Of a stretch of 42,008 nt of DNA, positions 32,285 to 40,280 are shown piece after piece (positions within the stretch are counted from its first letter, which is position 1; the number at the start of each line of letters is the position of its first letter). The stretch is taken from positions 1 to 42,008 of the forward strand of contig CACPLR010000009.1 in NCBI GenBank assembly GCA_902634885.1, read 5' to 3'. Made by a program: the position numbers and the translations under genes. The notes beneath the pieces are model-generated. The model was given only the letters and a program-made list of their open reading frames with translations. It was not told the origin of the DNA and searched no databases. The DNA comes from an uncultured Pelagibacteraceae bacterium. Its GTDB lineage: Bacteria; Pseudomonadota; Alphaproteobacteria; Pelagibacterales; Pelagibacteraceae.

Positions 32285-32759
32285 TTTTTTTATAAAATAA
32301 AAACATACCGATATGAGAAGCATTATTAAATTTGCCATTCTTAACTAATTTAATTATTTGTTGATCTGAAACTAAGTGTATTTTTATTCCTTTTTCAGGC
32401 TTTGAAATTTTAATAAGATTATTACAAAAAAAACCAGTAATTTTAGTGGTGAGTCGACCTGGCTCAGAATAAAACGAGGTAATTTTTCTCAATTTATTTC
32501 TTGATTTATATCCCGTTTCTTCAATTAATTCTTTTTTAGCAGATATTGAGGCTGTTTCATGTTTTTCAATGATACCAGATGGAAACTCAAAATTAATTTG
32601 ATTTATAGGAATTCTTTTTTGTGAAACCAAAATATACTTGTTTTTAATTTTAGGTATTACAATTGAAAGATTTGGAGTTTTAAAAAAATGATAAAATTCA
32701 TTTTTTTTAAATTTTTTATTAATTAATTTAATATTGTTTGTTAGACTTAAATTTTTCAA
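32271..32759 (-). CDS. Nudix hydrolase (ADP-ribose pyrophosphatase-like)
   Basis: I start at the TTG at 32759, which overlaps the aquaporin stop (TTGA), giving 162 residues. The longer open frame upstream is only the other frame of the aquaporin gene. The Nudix box G-x5-E-x7-KE-L-x-EE-x-G is complete except for Lys in place of Arg (GIIEKHETASIS then AKKELIEETG). The downstream FYSEPGRLTTKI resembles ADP-sugar pyrophosphatases, which hydrolyse ADP-ribose to AMP and ribose 5-phosphate. As the last gene of the arsenate operon it may serve salvage of phosphate-rich nucleotide sugars. Substrate not proven. Confidence 0.78.
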   Translation of the reverse strand: MKNLSLTNNIKLINKKFKKNEFYHFFKTPNLSIVIPKIKNKYILVSQKRIPINQINFEFPSGIIEKHETASISAKKELIEETGYKSRNKLRKITSFYSEPGRLTTKITGFFCNNLIKISKPEKGIKIHLVSDQQIIKLVKNGKFNNASHIGMFLFYKKKYAR

Positions 32760-33415
32760 TTTTTTTCTAAGAATAATTTTTTTGCAATATAAACAGCAAT
32801 TACCATACCAATTAGTTCTGCAACTATATAAAAAGGAGTGTTTAAATAACTTATACCAGTAAAGGACTCTGTGAATGTTCTTGCTATTGCAACAGCAGGA
32901 TTTGCAAAAGAAGTTGAAGAGGTAAACCAATAACCAGCTGTAATATATAACCCAACAGATGCAGCTACAGTAATTTTACCTGACTTCATGGATCCAAAAA
33001 TAATGATTATAAGTCCTAATGTTGCAACAATTTCTGATACAAAAATATAGATACCATCTCTTGATTTTGTCGATAATTCAAAAATCTGATGTTCAAAAAA
33101 GAAATTAGCTAATGCTACACCTAGTAAACATCCAAGTATCTGAGCGGAAATATAAAAGGGTAGAAGTTTTTTTTTTAACTTTCCTGTAATTGTCATAGCA
33201 ATACTTACAAATGGATTGAAATGAGCCCCGGATACATCAGCAAATACTGTTATTAGCACAAACAAACCAGCTCCAGTTGCTATAGTATTTGCAATTAGCA
33301 TTACCGCTGTATCATTGGTCATATTTTCTGCCATTAAACCTGATCCAACTATGATCATTACGAGAAAGCAACTTCCAATAAATTCTGAAAGAAAATATTT
33401 ATTTTTATTTTTCAT
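32756..33415 (-). CDS. Aquaglyceroporin (AqpS-like, arsenite channel candidate)
   Basis: A 219-residue MIP-family channel with six helices. The first pore motif is HFNPFVS (NPF instead of NPA, near residue 69) and the second is SFANPAVAIAR (near 175). SEFIGSCFLVMIIVGSG is the typical first helix. Alphaproteobacteria pair such a channel (AqpS) with ArsC: arsenite formed by ArsC leaves through it. Here it overlaps arsC by 11 nt and the Nudix gene by 4 nt, so the pairing is clear. Aquaporin Z-like water or glycerol transport is the alternative. Confidence 0.82.
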   Translation of the reverse strand: MKNKNKYFLSEFIGSCFLVMIIVGSGLMAENMTNDTAVMLIANTIATGAGLFVLITVFADVSGAHFNPFVSIAMTITGKLKKKLLPFYISAQILGCLLGVALANFFFEHQIFELSTKSRDGIYIFVSEIVATLGLIIIIFGSMKSGKITVAASVGLYITAGYWFTSSTSFANPAVAIARTFTESFTGISYLNTPFYIVAELIGMVIAVYIAKKLFLEKN

Positions 33416-33836
33416 CTAGCCAATCTTTAATTTTATTACTTATAACATTGAAAGTGTTTCTAATGATTATTTGCTTTTCTTCATCATTTGCATTTTGAAG
33501 TTTTTTTACTGGATCTTCAATATCCCAGTGTATAATTTGATTTTTATCAGGCCAAATAGGACATACCTCATTATTTGCGTTGTTGCATACTGTTATTACA
33601 TGATCCATTTTTATTTCTTTATTGATAAATTCTTCAAAGTTTTTAGAACTATAATTAGTTAAATCATAACTTTTATTTTTCTCTAAAAAACTTTTAACAT
33701 CTTCATTGATTTTTCCAGATGGATTACTACCAGCACTAAAAGCATTAAATTTATTTGAGTATTCATTATTAATAATACTCTCAGCAATAATGCTTCTCGC
33801 TGAATTTCCTGTGCATACAAATAAAATATTTTTCAT
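33405..33836 (-). CDS. arsC: Arsenate reductase, second copy
   Basis: A 143-residue protein paralogous to 19269-19718. The P-loop is CTGNSAR at residues 8-14 (Ala where the first copy has His), with SAGSNPSG near 35, VCNNANNEVCPIWP near 82 and HWDIEDPV near 102. Its start overlaps the upstream small membrane gene by one base (TAATG), and it overlaps the aquaporin by 11 nt, so it lies in a four-gene operon with a PHO-box-like promoter. It reduces arsenate for efflux through the channel. Confidence 0.88.
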   Translation of the reverse strand: MKNILFVCTGNSARSIIAESIINNEYSNKFNAFSAGSNPSGKINEDVKSFLEKNKSYDLTNYSSKNFEEFINKEIKMDHVITVCNNANNEVCPIWPDKNQIIHWDIEDPVKKLQNANDEEKQIIIRNTFNVISNKIKDWLDEK

Positions 33837-34057
33837 TAAAAAATAATTTTATAAATACCAATTACAAATAAAGGAATTTGTAATCCAAAATTTGTTAAAA
33901 TCGCCTTATCTTTTGAGATGAAACCTGCAATCGTCCAACCGACTACACCAAGACCATGAAAATATATATTTATCGGATATATATTTAAATTTGTTAATAA
34001 TATTCCAATTAGAACTAAAAAGGTACTTATCCACTTAAGATATTTTTTTAAAAACAT
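33836..34057 (-). CDS. Small membrane protein heading the arsenate operon
   Basis: A 73-residue protein with three hydrophobic segments (ISTFLVLIGILLTNLNIYPI, a central GLGVVGWTIAGF, and LQIPLFVIGIYKIIF). Conserved-looking elements are NIYPIN and WTIAGF. It resembles short DUF6552-like alphaproteobacterial membrane proteins, but I hold that loosely. A clear AAGGAG site precedes the ATG. Translational coupling to arsC (TAATG) and the shared promoter suggest a part in arsenate or phosphate-stress physiology. Confidence 0.7.
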   Translation of the reverse strand: MFLKKYLKWISTFLVLIGILLTNLNIYPINIYFHGLGVVGWTIAGFISKDKAILTNFGLQIPLFVIGIYKIIF

Positions 34058-34078
34058 ATAACTCCTTTCGTATTACTT

Positions 34079-34107
34079 ATGACACTTATGTTAAAGATTT
34101 GTTAAAT
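34079..34107 (-). promoter_or_regulatory. PHO-box-like triple repeat of the arsenate operon
   Basis: Minus strand: ATTTAAC-AAAT-CTTTAAC-ATAA-GTGTCAT, three 7-mers at an 11-nt period. TAATAC at 34075-34070 can be the -10 element, and AAGGAG with the ATG of the 73-residue protein follows. This links arsenate detoxification to phosphate starvation. Confidence 0.6.
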
Positions 34108-34116
34108 ATGTTAACT

Positions 34117-34455
34117 TTATAAGAAATTAACTATGTATCTATGGATAAAATATCCACCGATTAGAAACATTAAACCTGCAATATAAATTATGAAAAAATT
34201 CATATTAAAAGATTTTGCAAAAAAGAAGGGCACAAAGAATAAGTAACTTGCTGGCACTGCAATAAATATACTTTTCGTAAACATTACTGTTTTTTCTGTA
34301 TCATTGTGCTCATAATACGAAAACAGTATCGCTATTAGTGATACCAAAGGTAATGCTATAATAAATCCAGCCAGCTTAGGATTTTGACCAGCCAACCAGC
34401 TCGAAAAAGCAACAATTAAACCTGCACCAACAACTTTTAACAAAAAAAATAACAT
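34117..34455 (-). CDS. Small four-helix membrane protein (DUF3147-like)
   Basis: A 112-residue integral membrane protein with four helices: LLKVVGAGLIVAFSSWLA, KLAGFIIALPLVSLIAILFS, IFIAVPASYLFFVPFFFA and FIIYIAGLMFLIGGYFI. An acidic cytoplasmic loop (YEHNDTEKT) lies between helices 2 and 3. Length and pattern fit DUF3147-type proteins of unknown function; this is a tentative match. It is transcribed toward the arsenate operon, whose PHO box begins 10 nt after its stop. Confidence 0.65.
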   Translation of the reverse strand: MLFFLLKVVGAGLIVAFSSWLAGQNPKLAGFIIALPLVSLIAILFSYYEHNDTEKTVMFTKSIFIAVPASYLFFVPFFFAKSFNMNFFIIYIAGLMFLIGGYFIHRYIVNFL

Positions 34456-34548
34456 TAATAATCCTTATTTAATTTAATATAGAAATACGAAATAATATTA
34501 GCAACCTTAAAATTTTGCTAAAATATTTCTAAGTAAAGTAAAATATAA

Positions 34549-35142
34549 TTATTTATTTAATGCATCCTCAAGATAATCTAACCTGTCTTGACCCCAAAAA
34601 ATCTCATTATTAAAGACATAAGTTGGGGCACCAAATACATCATTATCAACTGCATCTTTTGAATTTTTTTGGTACTTTAAGTTAACATCCTCACTTAACG
34701 CTACTTCTTTTATTTCTTTAAAATTTAAGGATAATTTTTCACAAATTTCCTTGAGGGTATTGTGATCAGAAATATCTTTTTCTAAAGACCATAAACTTTT
34801 TTGACATTCAATTCCAAAATTAAGTTTATTTCCTTTTAAGTTTGAGGCTATCGCAAATTTTGCAGGTAGGTGTGGGTCTTTAGGTGGAAAAAACTTTGGT
34901 TGTTTATTTATTTTTAATCCATGTTTATTCGCAATTCTATCCAACTCCAATAGTCTATATTTTTGTCTAGCTGGGTGTCTTTTAGGAACTGGTAACCCCC
35001 CAGTATTTGGAAAAATTTCACCTATTAAATCAAAAGGTTTTTCTTGAACGTCTAAATCATATTTGGTGACAAGCTTTAAAAATCTTTCTGCTCCTAAATA
35101 ACTAAATGGAGATAAAACACTAAAATAATAATCAATTTTCAT
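34549..35142 (-). CDS. 2-hydroxychromene-2-carboxylate isomerase / DsbA-like kappa GST
   Basis: A 197-residue thioredoxin-fold protein of the HCCA isomerase (kappa-class GST) family. The N-terminus YYFSVLSPFSYLGAERF carries the active-site serine region (SPFSY), RHPARQKYRLLELDRIA lies near residue 55, and the cis-proline block FGAPTYVFNNEIFWGQDR lies near 167. The family isomerises chromene carboxylates or conjugates glutathione; a catabolic substrate is not evident here. It overlaps the zur gene by 11 nt, so it is translated from the same message. Confidence 0.82.
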   Translation of the reverse strand: MKIDYYFSVLSPFSYLGAERFLKLVTKYDLDVQEKPFDLIGEIFPNTGGLPVPKRHPARQKYRLLELDRIANKHGLKINKQPKFFPPKDPHLPAKFAIASNLKGNKLNFGIECQKSLWSLEKDISDHNTLKEICEKLSLNFKEIKEVALSEDVNLKYQKNSKDAVDNDVFGAPTYVFNNEIFWGQDRLDYLEDALNK

Positions 35143-35545
35143 TATTTTTTATTTTATCGCATTTCTTGCATAGACCAAAAAATTCCAAATTGTATTTATT
35201 ATATCTCATCCCTTTATTGTCTTTGAAATCTTTTAAATGTTCAGACAATTTGTGGTCATGAATTTCAGTAACATGTTCACATCCTTCACAAATTGAAAAA
35301 ACTGTAGCTTTAGCAATTTGACATTTAGAATTTTTGCAAGCTATAAAAGCATTTCTACTTTCTATTTTATGTATCTTTCCAATTTCTACTAATTTGTCTA
35401 AAGCCCTATACACTTGTAAAGGTGCATTAATTCCTTTTTTTTGAACATTAAATAAAATTGAATATGCTTTTAATGGTTGAGAGGATTTTTCAATTATATC
35501 TAATATAATTTTTTGGTTTTTAGTTAGATTTTCTTGTTTTTGCAT
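35132..35545 (-). CDS. zur: Zinc uptake regulator (Fur family)
   Basis: A 137-residue Fur-family repressor. The helix-turn-helix region (about 10-70) has APLQVYRALDKLVEIGKIHKI. The structural zinc cysteines are CEGC near residue 88 and CKKC near 127, with HDHKLSEHL near 95 as regulatory metal ligands. CKNSKC near 70 adds a further pair. Location next to znuB and the Zur-box palindromes at the znu promoter favour Zur over Fur. It presumably represses znuA and znuCB when zinc is sufficient. Confidence 0.88.
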   Translation of the reverse strand: MQKQENLTKNQKIILDIIEKSSQPLKAYSILFNVQKKGINAPLQVYRALDKLVEIGKIHKIESRNAFIACKNSKCQIAKATVFSICEGCEHVTEIHDHKLSEHLKDFKDNKGMRYNKYNLEFFGLCKKCDKIKNNEN

Positions 35546-35569
35546 TCTATTATTTTTTACAACAATCCA

Positions 35570-36373
35570 TTAGTTTTTCAATTGTATCGTTTGTTTAATT
35601 TTTAATAGTGAAATTATGAACAACACTAAAGCAGCAGCAATTATTGATGGACCAGATGGAGTATTAAATTCTAAAGAGGAAAATAATCCTATAAATACAG
35701 ATAATAATCCTCCAATTACTGAAAATATTACCATTTTTTGTGGGTTGTCTGAAAGATTTCTAGCCATAGCTGTGGGTATAATTAACATTCCTGTAATTAA
35801 TAGAACTCCAACTAATTTAATTGAAATGGCAATTATTGCAGCCAATAAGATTGTAAACACTGCTTTTGCTCTATCTGGGTTAAGACCTTCTGCTTGTGCT
35901 AACTCATAATTTACAGTTGATGCGAATAAAGGTTTCCATATAAATCTTAAAACCAACAAAATTAAGGCTGCACCGATCCATATAGTTAATAAATCTTTTT
36001 TGTTAACTGCTAATATATCTCCGAACAATAATCCCATAATGTCAAATCTAATAAAGGTTAAAAATCCAATCACAACTAATCCAACTGCCAATGATGAGTG
36101 AGCTAACAGACCAAGCAAGGCATCACTTGGTAGATTAGTTTTTCTTTGTAGTTGTATTAAAATTAATGCAATTACTGATGAAATTAAAAATATTGAAACA
36201 GCAATATTAAACTCTAAAGAATATGCAATTGTAACACCAAGTAAGGCTGAATGAGCAAGAGTATCCCCAAAATAAGACAATCTCCTCCAAACAACAAAAC
36301 AACCAAGAGGGCCCGCCACAAAAGCAATACCTATACCTGCAACCAATGCTCTTATAAAAAAATCATCAAACAT
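35570..36373 (-). CDS. znuB: Zinc ABC transporter permease
   Basis: A 267-residue ABC-3 family permease with about eight helices. It begins with FFIRALVAGIGIAFVAGPLGCFVVWRR-type sequence, has LLGLLAHSSLAVGLVVIGFL near residue 83 and a SIKLVGVLLITGMLIIPTA block near 184. It starts one nucleotide after the znuC stop on the minus strand and forms the zinc channel. The Mn/Zn family cannot be separated by the permease alone, but the Zur box and ZnuA histidine tract indicate zinc. Confidence 0.92.
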   Translation of the reverse strand: MFDDFFIRALVAGIGIAFVAGPLGCFVVWRRLSYFGDTLAHSALLGVTIAYSLEFNIAVSIFLISSVIALILIQLQRKTNLPSDALLGLLAHSSLAVGLVVIGFLTFIRFDIMGLLFGDILAVNKKDLLTIWIGAALILLVLRFIWKPLFASTVNYELAQAEGLNPDRAKAVFTILLAAIIAISIKLVGVLLITGMLIIPTAMARNLSDNPQKMVIFSVIGGLLSVFIGLFSSLEFNTPSGPSIIAAALVLFIISLLKIKQTIQLKN

Positions 36374-36374
36374 A

Positions 36375-37121
36375 TTAGTTTTTCTTTATATCCCCATCAC
36401 TTGTATGAACATGATCGTGCTTGTGTTCATAAATTGATAGTGTTTGAGCGGCTTGTTCACCAAACAATGCTTTGTATTCGTTGTTTTTTGCAACTTCTTT
36501 TGGTGAACCTGAACAACAGACATGACCATTTAAACAAACAACATAATCTGTAGCACTCATTACAGTATGGAGATCATGTGATATTAATAATATACCGCAA
36601 TTTAATTTTTCTGAAATTTCATTAATTAATTCATACAGAGCAATTTCTCCTGTAAAATCTACACCTTTAACAGGCTCATCAAGCACTAACAATTCAGGTT
36701 TTTTTGATATAGCTCTTGCAAGTAGCACTCTTTGAAATTCTCCACCGGACAAATTTCCCAAACTTTTGTCCTTTAGATCAACTACACCAGTTAAGGATAG
36801 AGCTTCTTCCATTGTGTCTTCTTTAAGTTTATCAGTTAGAAGCATAAAGTCTCTAACTCTAAGGGGAAGTGTCCAATCTATTGATATTTCTTGAGGCACA
36901 TACCCAATTTTATTTGTAAATTTTTCAACTTCACCTTCAATATTTTTTAATAATCCTAATGCAATTTTAGCAGTTGTACTTTTACCTGATCCATTAGGAC
37001 CAATTAAAGTAACAATTTTTGCTTTTTCAACTTGAAGAGAAACACCTTGAACAAGCCACTTTTGGTTTTGTCTAAACCCAACATTATTTAACTTTACTAA
37101 AATATTATTTCCCATGCTCAT
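36375..37121 (-). CDS. znuC: Zinc ABC transporter ATPase
   Basis: A 248-residue ABC ATPase. Walker A is GPNGSGKST near residue 39, the signature is LSGGEFQRVLLARA near 124 and Walker B is LLVLDEPVKGVD near 146. The C-terminal tail is histidine-rich (YEHKHDHVHTSDG), as often in ZnuC-type proteins, which can hold zinc. It diverges from znuA over a 73-nt region with Zur boxes. The ATG at 37121 is used; the second ATG follows two codons later. Confidence 0.93.
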   Translation of the reverse strand: MSMGNNILVKLNNVGFRQNQKWLVQGVSLQVEKAKIVTLIGPNGSGKSTTAKIALGLLKNIEGEVEKFTNKIGYVPQEISIDWTLPLRVRDFMLLTDKLKEDTMEEALSLTGVVDLKDKSLGNLSGGEFQRVLLARAISKKPELLVLDEPVKGVDFTGEIALYELINEISEKLNCGILLISHDLHTVMSATDYVVCLNGHVCCSGSPKEVAKNNEYKALFGEQAAQTLSIYEHKHDHVHTSDGDIKKN

Positions 37122-37142
37122 TTATTCTCTTGACTTAGATAT

Positions 37143-37173
37143 GTTATATTATTACACAGCGTTATATTATAAC
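37143..37173. promoter_or_regulatory. Two Zur boxes in the znuC-znuA divergent promoter
   Basis: GTTATA-T-TATAAC at 37161-37173 is a perfect 6-bp palindrome with one central base, matching the core of the known Zur operator. GTTATA-T-TATTAC at 37143-37155 is a second copy with one mismatch, 18 bp away. Both lie between the two starts, so one Zur dimer array can repress both directions. Confidence 0.8.
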
Positions 37174-37194
37174 AATTAACAATAACAAAATATT

Positions 37195-38256
37195 ATGAAA
37201 AACCTAAAAAAAACATCAATAATCCTATCAATATTATCATTTTTAACTTTATTTACATCAGCAAATGCTGAAATTAAAGTTGTTGCATCAATAAAACCAA
37301 TACACTCTTTAGCTAGTTATTTAATGGATGGAGTAGCTAAACCTGATTTAATAGTTGATGGATATGCTTCCCCACATGGTTTTGCAATGAAACCATCACA
37401 TGCAAAAATGCTACAAAATGCGGACATTGTTTTTTGGGTTGGTGAAGATTTAGAAAATTTTTTAGAAAAACCACTTAATTCAATTGCTACAAAAGCTGAA
37501 AAAATTGAATTTATGGATTTGAAAGGTTTAGTTAAATTAAAATTCAGAGAGAGAAATATTTTTGATGATCACGATGATCATGACCATGATGAACATGCAA
37601 AAAAAGATGATCACGATGATCATGACCATGATGAACATGCAAAGAAAGATGATCACGATGATCATGACCATGATGAACATGCAAAGAAAGAGGATGGACA
37701 TGACGATCACGACGATCACGACGATCATGATGGACATGAAGGACACCATCACGGTGAATTTGATCCGCACATTTGGTTAGACCCAATTAATGCAAAAACT
37801 ATTTTATTTGAAATGTCTAAGCACTTAATTGAAAATGATCCAAAAAATGAAGCTACTTATAGAGCTAATTTAAGTAAAGCTTATAAGGAAATTGACAAAC
37901 TCACGGCTAATGTATCCTCTGAACTTACGAATAGTGTAGCCTCAATTGTATTTCATGATGCTTATCAATATTTTGAAAAAAGATTTGATGTAAATATTCT
38001 AGGAGCATTTACAGTAAATACAGATGTTTTGCCAGGTGCCGAACAACTTGCGGAAATACGAGAAATAATCGAGCATGATAAAGTTGCTTGTGTATTTTCA
38101 GAGCCCCAATTTAATCCCGATATCATTAAAGCAGTTGCTAAGGATATGAATATTAAAACCGGCGTGGTAGATCCTTTAGGAGCAACCTTAAATCCTGGAA
38201 AAGACTTATATTTTGATTTAATCAAAAATATGTCTAATTCCTTTAAAGGATGTTAG
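37195..38256 (+). CDS. znuA: Periplasmic zinc-binding protein with histidine-rich tandem repeats
   Basis: A 353-residue exported cluster-9 binding protein. The signal peptide (TSIILSILSFLTLFTSANA) ends near residue 25. Zinc-site histidines are in SIKPIHSLAS near 35, SPHGFAMKPSHA near 59, DPHIWLDP near 190 and VFHDAYQYF near 243. Between the first two lobes lies a tract of about 60 residues of Asp/His (about 124-188) containing three tandem 14-residue units DDHDDHDHDEHAKK, a typical zinc-collecting loop but long and unusually regular. It diverges from znuC and is followed by cobW after 8 nt. Confidence 0.94.
   Translation: MKNLKKTSIILSILSFLTLFTSANAEIKVVASIKPIHSLASYLMDGVAKPDLIVDGYASPHGFAMKPSHAKMLQNADIVFWVGEDLENFLEKPLNSIATKAEKIEFMDLKGLVKLKFRERNIFDDHDDHDHDEHAKKDDHDDHDHDEHAKKDDHDDHDHDEHAKKEDGHDDHDDHDDHDGHEGHHHGEFDPHIWLDPINAKTILFEMSKHLIENDPKNEATYRANLSKAYKEIDKLTANVSSELTNSVASIVFHDAYQYFEKRFDVNILGAFTVNTDVLPGAEQLAEIREIIEHDKVACVFSEPQFNPDIIKAVAKDMNIKTGVVDPLGATLNPGKDLYFDLIKNMSNSFKGC
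37564..37689 (+). repeat. 42-bp tandem repeat (three units) inside znuA
   Basis: Units 37564-37605, 37606-37647 and 37648-37689 differ by single bases (aaaaaaa versus aaagaaa at the unit ends). Each encodes DDHDDHDHDEHAKK. The repeat continues into a degenerate GAC/CAC run to about 37752. Near-identity at the nucleotide level suggests recent copy-number change by slippage or recombination. Confidence 0.9.
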
Positions 38257-38264
38257 TTTAATTA

Positions 38265-39239
38265 ATGGAAGCGAGTAACAAACAAGTACCAGTTACCGTT
38301 TTAACTGGTTTTCTTGGTGCAGGTAAAACTACTCTCTTAAATAGAATATTAACTGAACAGCATGGAAAAAAATATGCTGTAATAGTTAATGAATTTGGCG
38401 AACAAGGCATAGATAACGATCTTGTAGTTGACGCTGATGAAGAAGTTTTTGAGATGAACAATGGTTGCATATGTTGCACTGTTAGAGGTGACCTAATACG
38501 TATTTTAAGTGGACTCATGAAGCGAGCTGATAAACTTGATGCCATTATTGTAGAAACTACTGGATTAGCTGATCCAGCTCCTGTAGCACAAACATTTTTT
38601 GTGGACCAAGATGTTGCTGATCGTACGAAGTTAGATGCTATTGTTACTGTTGCTGATGCTGTTCATTTAAGTACACAATTAACAGATCATCACGAAGCAG
38701 AAGAACAAATTGCATTTGCAGACGTTGTATTATTAAACAAAATCGATCTTGTTGACGAAAGTGGTTTAAATATAGTTAAGGATAGAATTAAAAAAATAAA
38801 TCCTTTTGCAAAAATCATCAATACCAAGAAATGTGGAGTGGCTCTTAATGAAATACTTGATCTTGATGCATTTAGTCTAAAACGTGTTTTAGATGTTGAG
38901 CCTGATTTTCTAACATCAGATCATGACCATGAACATGATGATGATGTAACTAGCTTGTCGTTTGTCACCGATACACCTTTGGATATGGAAAAATTTCAAG
39001 ATTGGTTTAGCAAACTATTACAGACTAAGGGTCAGGATATATTAAGAACAAAAGGCATTCTTGACTTTAAGGGAGAAAGTGATCGATATGTATTTCAAGG
39101 TGTACATATGCTGATGGATGCTTCACCAATGGGTAAATGGCCTGAGGGAAAAGATCGTAGTTCACGTCTTGTATTTATTGGTCGAAATCTTGAAAATATG
39201 AACCTAAAAGAGGGATTCGAAAACTGTAAATCAGCATGA
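38265..39239 (+). CDS. COG0523/CobW-family GTPase metallochaperone
   Basis: A 324-residue G3E GTPase. Walker A is GFLGAGKTTLL near residue 13, the metal-site motif is GCICCTVRGDL (CxCC) near 67, the switch is ETTGLADPAP near 98 and the base-binding motif is LLNKIDLVD near 155. The linker holds SDHDHEHDDD near 221, followed by the CobW C-terminal domain (about 232-320). In a Zur-controlled cluster this is most likely a zinc-delivery GTPase of the ZigA/ZNG1 kind rather than a cobalt one. It overlaps the WD40 gene by 4 nt (ATGA). Confidence 0.88.
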   Translation: MEASNKQVPVTVLTGFLGAGKTTLLNRILTEQHGKKYAVIVNEFGEQGIDNDLVVDADEEVFEMNNGCICCTVRGDLIRILSGLMKRADKLDAIIVETTGLADPAPVAQTFFVDQDVADRTKLDAIVTVADAVHLSTQLTDHHEAEEQIAFADVVLLNKIDLVDESGLNIVKDRIKKINPFAKIINTKKCGVALNEILDLDAFSLKRVLDVEPDFLTSDHDHEHDDDVTSLSFVTDTPLDMEKFQDWFSKLLQTKGQDILRTKGILDFKGESDRYVFQGVHMLMDASPMGKWPEGKDRSSRLVFIGRNLENMNLKEGFENCKSA

Positions 39240-40270
39240 AAGCTGACACAAGCCAATTTCCACAACTAGATAAAACTAAGTTTGAGCAAAGAGGAAAAGA
39301 ATTTGAGTTTGGAATTCCAATTACTAACTCAGTTTGCCTGGGAAATTCAATTGCAGTAGGTTTTGGAGATGGAACTGTAAGAATTTTTCGATCAGGTAAA
39401 AATTCAAAAACTATAAAAGCACATAACGGTGTCGTTCTAAGTATGGCCGAGGATGGAAATAATATTTTAACAGGTGGTGATGATGGTCGATTTTTAAAAA
39501 TTTCAATTGATGGTCAAATAAATGAAATTTATAATTTTGGTACACGGTGGGTAGACCATGTGGAAGCAATTAATGGGAATATAGCATGTTCATCTGGTAA
39601 GGATGTTTATTATTGGGCAAAGACTAGTAACCAACCAAAAATATTTAGTCACAACAGCACTGTTGGAGGCTTATCGTTTGATACTAAAGGAAGAAGATTA
39701 GCCGTTTCAAGATATGGAGGAATAACTCTATGGAAGAAAGATTATACCAATAAATGGACATCATCTAATTTACTTTGGAAAGGCTCACATAATAAAGTAA
39801 TTTTTAGCAAAGATGGAAAATATTTGATATCTTCAATGCAAGAAAATCAACTTCATTGCTGGCGTTTAAAAGATAAAATTGATTTTGCTATGTCAGGATA
39901 CGGTTCAAAAATAAAAAGTTTTTCCTTTACAGATAACTCAAAATACTTGGCTACATCAGGAGCAATAGATGCTATTTGTTGGCCATTTGATGGAGACGGA
40001 CCAATGGGTCGTAAACCTGTCTGTATTCCTTATGTAGGAAATAAGAAAGTTTCATTTGTTGAAACGTTTCCAAATGAAAATGCAGTTTTTACAGGCTTAA
40101 GCGATGGATCAGTTTTTTTATCTGAAATTGATAAAGAGGATAACACAATTATTATAAGAAGTTTTACAGAACATGAAGTATCAGCAATTTCAATTACTAA
40201 TGATTGTTCAAATTTATTAATTGGTGATATGGGCGGCAACATTTTATGGACTTCAGTTTGGGATAACTAA
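39236..40270 (+). CDS. WD40-repeat beta-propeller protein in the zinc cluster
   Basis: A 344-residue protein with about seven WD40-like repeats of about 40-45 residues and no signal peptide or membrane helix. Units are seen as TVRIFRSGKNSKTIKAH near 41, ILTGGDDGRFLKISIDG near 74, ENQLHCWRLKDKIDF near 201 and SGSVFLSEID-type strands near 290, ending with LLIGDMGGNILWTSVW. It overlaps cobW by 4 nt and is followed after 10 nt by the 87-residue protein, so it is co-transcribed with znuA-cobW. A scaffold role in zinc transfer by the CobW GTPase is inferred from the operon; no catalytic motif is seen. Confidence 0.85.
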   Translation: MKADTSQFPQLDKTKFEQRGKEFEFGIPITNSVCLGNSIAVGFGDGTVRIFRSGKNSKTIKAHNGVVLSMAEDGNNILTGGDDGRFLKISIDGQINEIYNFGTRWVDHVEAINGNIACSSGKDVYYWAKTSNQPKIFSHNSTVGGLSFDTKGRRLAVSRYGGITLWKKDYTNKWTSSNLLWKGSHNKVIFSKDGKYLISSMQENQLHCWRLKDKIDFAMSGYGSKIKSFSFTDNSKYLATSGAIDAICWPFDGDGPMGRKPVCIPYVGNKKVSFVETFPNENAVFTGLSDGSVFLSEIDKEDNTIIIRSFTEHEVSAISITNDCSNLLIGDMGGNILWTSVWDN

Positions 40271-40280
40271 TAATTAATTT

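Noticed and set aside
32760..32930. N-terminal extension of the Nudix protein
   Set aside because: It is the alternative frame of the aquaporin gene, cysteine-rich and without Nudix similarity.
37537..37786. Three methionine- or histidine-rich open frames overlapping the znuA repeat
   Set aside because: Shadows of the GAT/CAT repeat read in other frames; no ribosome-binding site or independent support.
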